Source: Afipia felis ATCC 53690
GTDB lineage: Bacteria; Pseudomonadota; Alphaproteobacteria; Rhizobiales; Xanthobacteraceae
Reading direction: 5' to 3'
Assembly (NCBI RefSeq): GCF_000314735.2
Contig: NZ_KB375270.1
Coordinates: 1,674,001-1,738,000, forward strand
DNA: 64,000 bases
The notes below the pieces were generated by a model. It made no database searches and was not told the DNA's origin. It saw only the letters and a list, made by a program, of their open reading frames with translations. Shown here piece by piece: positions 31,242 to 39,287 of the stretch; the stretch's first letter is position 1; the number at the start of each line of letters is the position of its first letter. Made by a program: the position numbers and the translations under genes.

Positions 31242-31562
31242 TTACTTCGCGGCCGGTTCTTTCGGCTTGGCGGGAGGGGCTGCGGATTTCGCGGCCTGCA
31301 ATTCGTTGACCTTGGTCTGGAGACCGACGACGGATGCTTTCAGCGCGTCGATCTGCCGGTTCGTGGCGTCCAGCTTCTGCTGATTGTCCTGCGTGAGCTT
31401 GGCAATGCTCCGCATCAGGAAGTTGACATTGCTCTGGAGGCAGCTCGTCCGCCGCTCCATGCTTTTTTCGGCGGTGCAAATCTCGATGCCGGGTACGTCC
31501 TGCGCCACCGCCTGCCCGATCAGCGTCAGTGTCATCGCCAGCACGGCGCTCGATTTCCACAT
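31242..31562 (-). CDS. Small exported coiled-coil protein
   Basis: 106 residues: signal peptide (MWKSSAVLAMTLTLIGQAVA), a region with two Cys (EICTAEKSMERRTSCLQSN), then a heptad-like helix (IAKLTQDNQQKLDATNRQIDALKASVVGLQTKVNEL) that should form a coiled coil, and a Lys/Pro/Ala tail. Family not recognised. GGGAGAG precedes ATG 31562. Immediately followed by the GIY-YIG gene with no gap. Confidence 0.78.
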   Translation of the reverse strand: MWKSSAVLAMTLTLIGQAVAQDVPGIEICTAEKSMERRTSCLQSNVNFLMRSIAKLTQDNQQKLDATNRQIDALKASVVGLQTKVNELQAAKSAAPPAKPKEPAAK

Positions 31563-31929
31563 GAGACTCTCCCGGCCCGATCTTGCGGCGCTGGTGCTCC
31601 ATTTTGCGACGGACACCTCAACGCGCCTTAACCTTTGGAACACGCGCGGAACGAAACGCGCCCGAATCAGCGATTCATAGCACAGCCGGTTTCGTTCGCG
31701 ACAAGATGTGGTGTCACGCATGCCCTGCGCATCTATTTGAAGCTCGGCCGTTTGCGATTTTTTGGCCCCCAACGTGTGAAAGTCTTAACGCCACCCTATT
31801 GAGGCCGGCCGGGGACCTCCCATCTGTCCTGTGAGGCCGGATTCTGCCCGAACCCGGAACTGAAACTGTACGTTGAGCGCCAGGAAACAGAGCCAAGAAA
31901 CGACGCAACGACAAGACAGAGGCGATGAC
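31563..31929. other. Divergent intergenic region, no gene seen
   Basis: 367 bases between the coiled-coil protein (minus) and the DUF2188 protein (plus). No RNA gene, terminator or clear operator recognised. Confidence 0.4.
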
Positions 31930-32172
31930 ATGACCAAGGTCGTCTACCAGATCGTCGAACACGACGGGGGCTGGGCCTACAAATTCAACGGCGTGTTTTC
32001 CGAAACCTACCCCACCCGCAAGGCGGCCTACGACGCCGCGAACGCGGCCGCGCTGGAGCAGCGGGTGCCCGGACGCACCGAGGTCATCCAATACGAAGAC
32101 ACTGACGGCAAGTGGCACGAGGAGACCGCAAGAGGCAGCGACCGTCCCTCGACAGAAGTAGCCGACGAATGA
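31930..32172 (+). CDS. DUF2188-like protein
   Basis: 80 residues: MTKVVYQIVEHDGGWAYKFNGVFSETYPTRKAAYDAANAAA, then VIQYEDTDGKWHEE. The pattern of a strand ending in DGGWAYK followed by an F-S-E-T-(Y/F)-x-T-K/R-x-A-A helix matches the small DUF2188 family, whose function is unknown. ATG 31930 with AGAGG upstream is preferred; an open frame reaches 31873. Converges on the cyclase gene with six bases between them. Confidence 0.8.
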   Translation: MTKVVYQIVEHDGGWAYKFNGVFSETYPTRKAAYDAANAAALEQRVPGRTEVIQYEDTDGKWHEETARGSDRPSTEVADE

Positions 32173-32178
32173 ATCCGC

Positions 32179-33747
32179 TCAGGCCGGTTTTGCCTGCCCA
32201 GCTTCCAGCGAGGCCATTGCCTCGGCCAGAATGGACTTCACTCGCTCGGCATCCGCAGGCGCCACCGCGCTCGGATTGAAATAAAGATCGAGCCCGGCCA
32301 TTCGCTCCACCACGATGTCGCGCTTGCCACCGCCCTCGTCCAGCACCCGATCCACCGCATAGGGCACGACCTGACGGGAAATGCCTTTCATCGTGATCGG
32401 GGCAAGCTCATGCGCGACGACATCGCCGCGCACCAGCGCATAGGTTTCGTAGCTGAGAACGATCTGGCCCGGCCTCGCGATCGATTGAAGCCGCGCCGCG
32501 AGGTTCGCTTCCGCGCCGATGATGGTGTAGTCCATCCGGTCGTTGCTGCCGAAATTGCCGACATTGCAAAAACCGGAATTGATGCCCATGCGAACCTGAA
32601 ACGGCTCCTCGATGCCGGCATGGCGCCATTTCGCGTTGAGCTCCGTGAGGCGACGCTGCATCTCCCACGCCATCTTCAGACAGGCCTGCGCATCGGCAAC
32701 ATCGCCTTTGGTTTCCGGGTCGCCGAAGAAAATCAGCATCGCGTCGCCAATAAACTTGTCGATGGTACCGCCATAGGACAACGCAATGGCCGACATCTCG
32801 GTGAAATACTCGTTCAGCAATTGCGTGATGAGTTCGGGCTGCAGCCGCTCCGTCGTCGCGGTGAAATTCTGAATGTCGGAGAAGAAGATGGTGAGCTTCT
32901 TGCGCTCGGTGTGGATGGTCACATCCTTCCGGCCGCTGAAAATGCTGGTGTAGATCTGCGGCGAGATATACCGGGAAATCTTCATCGACAGCGTCGCGAG
33001 AAAATCGTTCGCCGACTCCAACTCGGAGTTCATGTGGCGGATCGTGCGGCCCTGCTTCAGTTGCAGCGTCAGGAAGGAAATGCCACTGATCGCCGCCAGC
33101 ACGAAATAGGCCAGCAGCCATTTGAACGAAAAAATGTTCGCCGCGATCGGCTGCGTGATGTCGATTTCCTGAATCGCACGCACGTCGCCGACCTTCCAGT
33201 CGCGCTTCGGGCTTTCGGGATGGGTGTTGTGGCAACTGACGCAGGCCGCTCCCATCGTCACCGGCACGATATAGCGGACGCGATCGTGAAACGGGCTCCA
33301 GTCTGAATGCACCAGCGACTGCTTCGGATTTTCCCGCAGGCTGGCGAGCGACTGCTTCTCGAAGGCGTCGAGGTTATGCGGCGCGCGGTTAGCGAAGGGA
33401 TAGTCCGAGACGAAGCGGTAGTGGATGTTCTTCTGCTGGTCGCTGATGACGGCGCCAAGTTCGAGCGACAGCGTGGCGGGAATCGGAATCGCGCCCGGTA
33501 TCTCCTCGTAATTGTGCACCACCTGCGTCGAGCCCGGCGACGCCAGCACCCGCGCCACCACGTTGCGGGCGTAATAGCCGCGCACACCGGTGATGACGGA
33601 ATTCAGATCGCTCGCCTGTCTGCGGAGCGAGGCTTCCGTCAGGTTGGTGAGATCCATCCAGACCGCAAGCGGCAGTGCCGCCAGCAGACCCACGATGACA
33701 AGTCCCGCGACGATGCCGCGGGACTTTGCGCCCTTTGCCTTTTCCAT
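32179..33747 (-). CDS. Membrane adenylate cyclase with periplasmic c-type haem sensor domain (DUF3365-like)
   Basis: 522 residues. Membrane helix at about 11-30; periplasmic domain 31-205 of the DUF3365/Tll0287 type with a covalent haem motif CVSCH at 169-173; second helix at about 208-228; then a class III cyclase domain from about 280. Metal-binding Asp are D291 (FFSDIQNFT) and D335 (DKFIGDAML). K331 and the Asp of MDYTIIG are the adenine-specifying pair, so cAMP rather than cGMP is predicted; NLAARL supplies the transition-state Asn/Arg. The C-terminal tail (about 450-522) is extra. Expected to couple periplasmic redox or gas sensing to cAMP. Monocistronic. Confidence 0.93.
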   Translation of the reverse strand: MEKAKGAKSRGIVAGLVIVGLLAALPLAVWMDLTNLTEASLRRQASDLNSVITGVRGYYARNVVARVLASPGSTQVVHNYEEIPGAIPIPATLSLELGAVISDQQKNIHYRFVSDYPFANRAPHNLDAFEKQSLASLRENPKQSLVHSDWSPFHDRVRYIVPVTMGAACVSCHNTHPESPKRDWKVGDVRAIQEIDITQPIAANIFSFKWLLAYFVLAAISGISFLTLQLKQGRTIRHMNSELESANDFLATLSMKISRYISPQIYTSIFSGRKDVTIHTERKKLTIFFSDIQNFTATTERLQPELITQLLNEYFTEMSAIALSYGGTIDKFIGDAMLIFFGDPETKGDVADAQACLKMAWEMQRRLTELNAKWRHAGIEEPFQVRMGINSGFCNVGNFGSNDRMDYTIIGAEANLAARLQSIARPGQIVLSYETYALVRGDVVAHELAPITMKGISRQVVPYAVDRVLDEGGGKRDIVVERMAGLDLYFNPSAVAPADAERVKSILAEAMASLEAGQAKPA

Positions 33748-33874
33748 TGCCGCCCCTGACAGCAGACCGTCTATGGCCGCCTCGTGCCCCCGAAGTTCGC
33801 TTCAGAAAGCAAACTTCTGAACCACCATACGAGCGCCATTGTCGGCCATGTCCGGGCAGATCGGCAAGCCGGGG

Positions 33875-34762
33875 TTAGCTCAAAACATTGTATTTCTTGA
33901 ACCAGGCCTGCATCTCGGCCCATGCCTGTTCGGCCTGCTCCTTGCGATAGCTCGGCCGGTAATCGGCGTGGAAGCCATGCGGCGCGCCGGGAAAGATATG
34001 GAATTCCGCCGGCTTTTTCGCTGCCGCAAGCGCCGCCTTCATCTGCTCGACCTGCGCGGGCGGGATACCCTGATCTTCCGCGCCGTAAAGGCCAAGCACC
34101 GGCGCTTTCATCTCGGCAGCCAACTGCATCGGGCTTTTCGGCCAGAGCGGATTGGGTGGATCGATCAGCGAGCCATAGAACGCAACGCCTGCCTTCAACT
34201 GCCCGCTATGGGCGGCATATTCCCACACGCTGCGCCCGCCCCGGCAGAAACCGATGATGCCGAGCCGGTTGCCGTCGCCGCCTTGCGACTTCGCCCATTC
34301 CGCCGTGGCATCGAGATCGGAGAGCAACTCACTATCCGGCTTGGCGTTGACGATCGGCATCAGCTTCGGGATTTCAGTGATCTTGGTGAGATCCACGCCG
34401 GCGCGATAGTAATAATCCGGCGCGACCGCGAACGCGCCCAGCTTGGCGAGCCGGCGCGTCACATCCTTGATGTATTCGTGCAGCCCGAACACCTCCATCG
34501 CCACCAGAATGATGGGTGGATTTTTCGCGCCCGCCGGTCGGGCGAAATAGCCAGGCATCTCGCCGTCTTTCACCTTGATGGCGGCAGGTCCGGTGTCCAG
34601 CCCGTTGGTGTCGGTGGTGATGACATCGGCCCGCACCGGGCCGGCCGCCAGCGAATAACCTGCTGCGGCCGCAGCGGTGGCCGTCATGAAGCCCCGCCGC
34701 GTAAAAGGCGCGACCTTAGTCAGCCCGATTTCGTCCGAAGCCAATGCGGAATTCAATGTCAT
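33875..34762 (-). CDS. Tat-exported dienelactone hydrolase family protein
   Basis: 295 residues. Twin-arginine signal around 20-45 (FTRRGFMTATAAAAAGYSLAA). Mature dienelactone-hydrolase fold: ILVAMEVFGLHEYIKDVTRRLA, nucleophile elbow IIGFCRGGRSVWEYA (Cys), acid in LYGAEDQGIPP and His in GAPHGFHADYRPSY. The nucleophile Cys and the GFCRGG motif are those of DLH. The export signal and lack of an aromatic degradation cluster make a catabolic lactone role uncertain. GGGAGCG precedes ATG 34762. Confidence 0.92.
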   Translation of the reverse strand: MTLNSALASDEIGLTKVAPFTRRGFMTATAAAAAGYSLAAGPVRADVITTDTNGLDTGPAAIKVKDGEMPGYFARPAGAKNPPIILVAMEVFGLHEYIKDVTRRLAKLGAFAVAPDYYYRAGVDLTKITEIPKLMPIVNAKPDSELLSDLDATAEWAKSQGGDGNRLGIIGFCRGGRSVWEYAAHSGQLKAGVAFYGSLIDPPNPLWPKSPMQLAAEMKAPVLGLYGAEDQGIPPAQVEQMKAALAAAKKPAEFHIFPGAPHGFHADYRPSYRKEQAEQAWAEMQAWFKKYNVLS

Positions 34763-34909
34763 CTCGCGCTCCCTTTGAGGTTCTGTAGCCGAACCGATCG
34801 CCGATCTTACGCCGCCTGTATTGCGGCGGTAAATCAACCACCCGGGACCGCCTCGGCCAAATCAACTGCTAGGGAGCAGCGCAGATGCGGCATTATGCGC
34901 ACCATACAA

Positions 34910-34936
34910 AAAAGCCCGCCAAGAGGGCGGGCTTTT
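34910..34936 (-). terminator. Intrinsic terminator of the DUF3309 gene
   Basis: AAGCCCGCC / GGCGGGCTT nine-base-pair stem with five loop bases; read on the minus strand it ends in TTTTTT. It lies 14 bases past the stop of the DUF3309 gene. Confidence 0.88.
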
Positions 34937-34949
34937 CCGGTTCAGTAAA

Positions 34950-35114
34950 TCAGATGCGTCCCATCAATAGCAGGATCACAAGAATAATAATGACGAGGCC
35001 GATACCGCCGCCACCGTAATAACCTGTACCGTAAAACGGGCCGCCGCCGATGCCGCTGAAACCGCCGAGCAAAGCAATAATCAGGATAATCAGAATTATC
35101 GTGCCGAGTGACAT
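34950..35114 (-). CDS. DUF3309 family small membrane peptide
   Basis: 54 residues beginning MSLGTIILIILIIALLGG, a glycine-rich turn (GIGGGPFYGTGYYGGGGIG) and a second hydrophobic stretch (LVIIILVILLLMG): two short membrane segments around a Gly/Tyr hairpin. This is the DUF3309 layout (function unknown, often stress-induced). GAGGAGATCCAC gives a strong ribosome binding site. A perfect EcfG-type promoter lies 32-56 bases upstream. Confidence 0.88.
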   Translation of the reverse strand: MSLGTIILIILIIALLGGFSGIGGGPFYGTGYYGGGGIGLVIIILVILLLMGRI

Positions 35115-35145
35115 GTGGATCTCCTCAATCCCGTGATGCCAGCCC

Positions 35146-35170
35146 AACGGACGATCAAAAATTTCGTTCC
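35146..35170 (-). promoter_or_regulatory. EcfG-type (general stress) promoter of the DUF3309 gene
   Basis: Read on the minus strand: GGAAC (35170-35166), 16-base spacer, CGTT (35149-35146). This equals the consensus used by EcfG/RpoE2-class sigma factors in Rhizobiales. The start codon is 32 bases downstream of the -10 element. Expected induction by osmotic, heat or starvation stress via PhyR-NepR-EcfG; those regulators are not in the window. Confidence 0.7.
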
Positions 35171-35211
35171 CGAAACGCAACCCGCATATTGCACGCGCGC
35201 GGCAAGCCTTT

Positions 35212-37146
35212 TCAGCGCGATACGATCCGCAATCGCAACGCCTCCCTGAGTCTGTCGACATCGATGGCGTCGTCCCACACCTCGAAAGGCAGCGGCAGCT
35301 TGCGCCGCCAGTTCGGGTGCTGGACGGTTGTGCCCGGCACATTCGCCTGATCGGCAATGCCGAGCAGATCCTCGATCGCAACGCCGAGAAGACGCGAAGG
35401 CGTTTGCGCGAGATAGGACAACACCAACTTGAAACCATCCCTGCCGTGAAGCTGGCCACCGAGCATCACGTCGAGCTGATGCACGGCGTGTTCACGGTCG
35501 CCGATATTCTCGCCGGGATCGATCTGCAGCGACTGTTTGAGCGCGATATCGTGCCCGCTACGCCAGCCTGCGAATGTCGCAAGGTCATGCGTGCTAAAGG
35601 TGACGAGCGCATGTGCGGGGTAGCTGTCGGGCGCATTGAACACGCCGCCCGCGCCACGCTCGAAAATCATCACCCGGTAGGACCAGATCGCCCAATCGGC
35701 CAGCCTTTCGCGAAAGCCATCGGGCACCGTGCCGAGATCTTCACCGATCATGATGCAGCGATGCGCGGCGCTTTCGATCGCGACATTCGCGAGCATCGCC
35801 TCGAACGGCATGCGGATATAGACACCACAATCCGGCGGAAAACCTGACGGCACGACATAGATGCGGTTGAGCCCGAGCACATGATCGAGCCGCACTGCGC
35901 CCGCATAGCGCATCGAGGCCGAGAGCATGTCCCGAAATGGCGCGAAAGCGCGGGCCTCCAATCCTGATGTGTTGAAGCCTGCGAGACCCCAGTCCTGCCC
36001 TGCCGTGTTGAGTTGATCCGGTGGCGCGCCGACCGATAGCCGGCGGGAAATCGCGGCCTGCTCATTCCACGCATCGAATCCGCCCGATTTCACGCCGACG
36101 GCAATATCGAGATAGAGCCCGACAGGAAGGCCGAGCTCCTCGCCAAGCGCGACGCAGGCCTGCAACTGTTCGTGCGCGCACCACTGCACGAATTCGGCAA
36201 ACGCGATTTCATCCGCATCATCGCTGCGACGGAATTGCGACAGCGCTTCGTCATCAGGCCGACGCCACGGCTCCGGCCACTCCCACCAGGCGCTCCGGTA
36301 TTTTTGCCGCAGCGCCTCGAAACAGGCAAAGCGCCACAGTGTCCGGCCGCGCTGCTTGCGAAATGCATCGAAAGCGCTTTTGCGCTTGAGCGTGGTACGG
36401 GTTTTGAATTGCGCGAAGGCGAGCCTCAACCCACACTGCTTCAGGGCGGCAACACCTGCATAATCCACCAACTCGGAATTTCGCAGCCGTTCGATCTCGG
36501 CGCGGTTCTCTGCCACAAAATGCTCCGGCAATTCCGGCAACGCTGCCACATCGATATAGATCGAGTTCAGAAACAGGCGGCTGTTCGGCGAATAAGGGCT
36601 GCAATCTTCAGCCTCATCATCGAACAGCGCGTGCAACGGATTGAGACCGACGCCCGCCGCGCCGAGATTTGCCGCCCACCGCAGCAAGGCCTGCAGATCA
36701 GAAAAATCACCGATGCCCCAATTGCCACGCGAGCGGATTCCGTAAAGCTGAACCGCCAACAGCCAACGGCGATCAAACTCGCCTTCATAGGCGCGCTCCG
36801 GCGCAACGATCAGCGAGTTTTCGGCCGCTTCATCATGTCCACGCAGGCGATAGACACCAAATGGAAGCCGCCTCGCGTATGAACGCGCATCAGCAGACGA
36901 CAGGATCAGGCGATCATCGGCATCGAAGACTTTCCAGTCGTGCAGATGTGACAGCCGCGCGACGAGACTGTCGATCCCCACACCATCCACGCAGCGCATG
37001 ACAATCGGCGTGGCGCGCGGAGGCGCTGGGCCCAATGCCTCCGCAACATGATGGAACGTCTGTTCGTCGATCGTATGAGTTTGTCCGTTACCGTCGATAA
37101 AACTTGCTTCAATCCCGTATCGGGACAGTTTTTCGGGCAAATCCAT
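35212..37146 (-). CDS. malQ: 4-alpha-glucanotransferase (amylomaltase)
   Basis: 644-residue GH77 enzyme that moves malto-oligosaccharide units between glucans. Seen: LLAVQLYGIRSRGNWGIGDFSDLQ, GAAGVGLNPLHALF, GLYLDIAVGVKSGGFDAW, nucleophile region GAVRLDHVLGLNRIYVVP (Asp), acid/base region CIMIGEDLGTVPDGFRERL (Glu) and FSTHDLATFAGWRSG. N-terminal extension of about 120 residues (MDLPEKLSRYGIEASFIDGNG) as in long bacterial MalQ. Divergent from the glgE operon; its products feed or trim the glucans handled there. Confidence 0.95.
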   Translation of the reverse strand: MDLPEKLSRYGIEASFIDGNGQTHTIDEQTFHHVAEALGPAPPRATPIVMRCVDGVGIDSLVARLSHLHDWKVFDADDRLILSSADARSYARRLPFGVYRLRGHDEAAENSLIVAPERAYEGEFDRRWLLAVQLYGIRSRGNWGIGDFSDLQALLRWAANLGAAGVGLNPLHALFDDEAEDCSPYSPNSRLFLNSIYIDVAALPELPEHFVAENRAEIERLRNSELVDYAGVAALKQCGLRLAFAQFKTRTTLKRKSAFDAFRKQRGRTLWRFACFEALRQKYRSAWWEWPEPWRRPDDEALSQFRRSDDADEIAFAEFVQWCAHEQLQACVALGEELGLPVGLYLDIAVGVKSGGFDAWNEQAAISRRLSVGAPPDQLNTAGQDWGLAGFNTSGLEARAFAPFRDMLSASMRYAGAVRLDHVLGLNRIYVVPSGFPPDCGVYIRMPFEAMLANVAIESAAHRCIMIGEDLGTVPDGFRERLADWAIWSYRVMIFERGAGGVFNAPDSYPAHALVTFSTHDLATFAGWRSGHDIALKQSLQIDPGENIGDREHAVHQLDVMLGGQLHGRDGFKLVLSYLAQTPSRLLGVAIEDLLGIADQANVPGTTVQHPNWRRKLPLPFEVWDDAIDVDRLREALRLRIVSR

Positions 37147-37198
37147 TCTGTCTCACCGGGATGAATGCGACGCTGGCGCATAGTTCGTCCGTACGGCT

Positions 37199-37223
37199 AA
37201 CCGCCCACACTTAAATCCGTTCC
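37199..37223 (-). promoter_or_regulatory. Candidate EcfG-like promoter for malQ
   Basis: Minus strand: GGAAC (37223-37219), 16-base spacer, GGTT (37202-37199), one mismatch from the CGTT consensus. About 52 bases upstream of the malQ ATG. Its -35 element is separated by three bases from the -35 of the glgE candidate. Tentative. Confidence 0.35.
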
Positions 37224-37226
37224 AGT

Positions 37227-37251
37227 GGAACCATTCGTGGGCTGCGCCATT
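37227..37251 (+). promoter_or_regulatory. Candidate EcfG-like promoter for the glgE operon
   Basis: GGAAC (37227-37231), 16-base spacer, CATT (37248-37251), one mismatch from CGTT. It lies 40 bases upstream of the glgE ATG. Trehalose synthesis genes are frequent general-stress targets in Rhizobiales, which supports but does not prove the call. Confidence 0.4.
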
Positions 37252-37291
37252 GATAGCAGACACTCCCACCTGATCCGACGAGGCGCTCCGG

Positions 37292-39277
37292 ATGTCCGTG
37301 CTTCCGCCCATGAAAAAAGTTGAACAACAATTGGGCTTAACTCCGGCAACCTCTCCCGGTCTCGGCGTTTTTCACATTGAGGACGTCTTTCCCTGCATCG
37401 AAGGCGGCCGCTTTCCCGTCAAGCGCATCGCAGGCGAACCCGTCGAGGTGTGGGCCGACATTTTCCGCGGCGGACATGACATCGCAGCCGCGGCCATCTG
37501 CTGGCGGCTGGAGACGGACAGCGAATGGCAGCGCGCGCCGATGCAACTGCACGGCAACGATCGCTGGACCGGTACGTTCACGCCGCAGGCTGTCGGACGT
37601 TATCTCTATGCCATCGAGGCATGGACCGACGCTTTCGCCACATGGCGGCATGGCGTGATGGCGAAGATGGACGCCCGTCAGGATGTGTCGCTCGACGCGC
37701 TCGAAGGCGCATCGATGATGACGCGGGCGCAGCCCTTCACCACGGAGAATACAGCCGTTATCAGTGCGGCCTGCGAAACCTTTCTGCAGCAGGGCGACAT
37801 CGCAGCTCTTCTGACCGAGGAGGTCGAGCACGCGATGGCGCAAAGCCAGGTCGCCACTGATCTCACGCAATCGAAACCTTATCCGCTGATGGCCGACCGC
37901 GCTCGCGCGGTGGAAGGCGCGTGGTACGAGATGGTTCCGCGCAGCCAGAGCACCGTGCCGGGCCAGCATGGCACCTTCCGCGATTGTATCGCCCGCCTGA
38001 CCGAGATCGCGACGATGGGATTCGACGTGCTTTACTTCACGCCGATCCATCCCATCGGCCACACCAACCGCAAGGGCCGCAACAATGCGCTGAAGGCCGA
38101 GCCGGGCGATCCGGGTTCACCTTACGCGATCGGCGACGAGAGTGGCGGGCACGACGCCATCCATCCCGAACTCGGCACGCTCGATGATTTTCGCGACCTC
38201 GTTCGCGAAGCGAAAAGTCATGGCCTCGAGATTGCGCTCGACTTTGCCATACAGTGCTCGCCCGATCATCCCTGGCTGAAACAGCACCCGAACTGGTTCA
38301 AGCGCAGGCCCGACGGCTCGATGCGTTACGCGGAAAATCCCCCCAAGAAATATGAGGACATCCACAACCCGGATTTCGAATCCGACGACGCGCAGGCACT
38401 GTGGCATGCGTTGCGCGACGTTATTCGGTTCTGGATCGATCAGGGTGTCGAGATTTTCCGCGTCGACAATCCGCACACCAAGCCGTTTCCGTTCTGGGAG
38501 TGGCTGATCCAGGACATCCAGCTTCAGAAGCCGAACGTGATCTTCCTCGCGGAAGCCTTCACCCGGCCGAAGCTGATGAAAGGTCTCGCCAAGCTCGGCT
38601 TCTCGCAATCCTACACCTATTTCACATGGCGTACGTCGAAATGGGAGATGCAGGAATATCTGAACGAGCTCACCGGCTACCCCGAGCGCGAATATTACCG
38701 GCCGAATTTCTTCGTCAACACGCCGGATATCCTGCCGTTTCATCTGCAGGGCGGAGAGCCGTGGATGTTCAAATCCCGCGTCGCGCTCGCGGCAATGCTG
38801 TCGGCGAGCTACGGCATCTACAACGGCTTCGAGTTGCTCGAACATGAGCCCATTCCGGGAAAGGAAGAATATCTCAACTCGGAAAAATACGAGATCAAGG
38901 TGCGGGACTGGAACGCGCCCGGCAACATCAAGGACTACATCACTGGCATCAACATGGCCCGCCGCGCGAATCCGGCCCTGCGCCAGACCGCACGCCTGAA
39001 ATTCCTCGATATCAACGACGACAACGTCATCGGCTTCACCAAGTCGACCGCCGACGAGAGCAATGTGATCGCCGGTGCTATCGCTATGGCGCATGAGCCG
39101 CGCGACGTCTGGCTGCCGTTGCACGGCATCAATGTGCGTCACGGCACACAACTGCGGCCTGTCGTGGCGCTCGAGAATATCATCACCGGCGAACGGCACG
39201 GCGTGGAATGGGGCGGCGTTCATTTGCGCCTCGATCCCGCGCGCGACCCCGCTGCTCTTTTCCGTTGTCTGGCGTGA
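37292..39277 (+). CDS. glgE: Alpha-1,4-glucan:maltose-1-phosphate maltosyltransferase GlgE
   Basis: 661-residue GH13_3 enzyme that extends alpha-1,4-glucan with maltosyl units from maltose 1-phosphate. Seen: N-terminal beta domain with VFPCIEGGRFPVKRIAGEPV, FDVLYFTPIHPIGHTNRKGRNN, nucleophile region IFRVDNPHTKPFPFWEW (Asp), acid/base FLAEAFTRPKLMKGL (Glu) and GFSQSYTYFTWR, all strongly GlgE-specific. GAGG nine bases before ATG 37292. First of six same-strand genes; 10 bases to treS. Confidence 0.97.
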   Translation: MSVLPPMKKVEQQLGLTPATSPGLGVFHIEDVFPCIEGGRFPVKRIAGEPVEVWADIFRGGHDIAAAAICWRLETDSEWQRAPMQLHGNDRWTGTFTPQAVGRYLYAIEAWTDAFATWRHGVMAKMDARQDVSLDALEGASMMTRAQPFTTENTAVISAACETFLQQGDIAALLTEEVEHAMAQSQVATDLTQSKPYPLMADRARAVEGAWYEMVPRSQSTVPGQHGTFRDCIARLTEIATMGFDVLYFTPIHPIGHTNRKGRNNALKAEPGDPGSPYAIGDESGGHDAIHPELGTLDDFRDLVREAKSHGLEIALDFAIQCSPDHPWLKQHPNWFKRRPDGSMRYAENPPKKYEDIHNPDFESDDAQALWHALRDVIRFWIDQGVEIFRVDNPHTKPFPFWEWLIQDIQLQKPNVIFLAEAFTRPKLMKGLAKLGFSQSYTYFTWRTSKWEMQEYLNELTGYPEREYYRPNFFVNTPDILPFHLQGGEPWMFKSRVALAAMLSASYGIYNGFELLEHEPIPGKEEYLNSEKYEIKVRDWNAPGNIKDYITGINMARRANPALRQTARLKFLDINDDNVIGFTKSTADESNVIAGAIAMAHEPRDVWLPLHGINVRHGTQLRPVVALENIITGERHGVEWGGVHLRLDPARDPAALFRCLA

Positions 39278-39287
39278 GACCTCCGCC

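Noticed and set aside
39075..39287. Upstream open extension of treS overlapping glgE
   Set aside because: Residues read from the second frame of glgE have shadow composition; TreS homologues start near ATG 39288.
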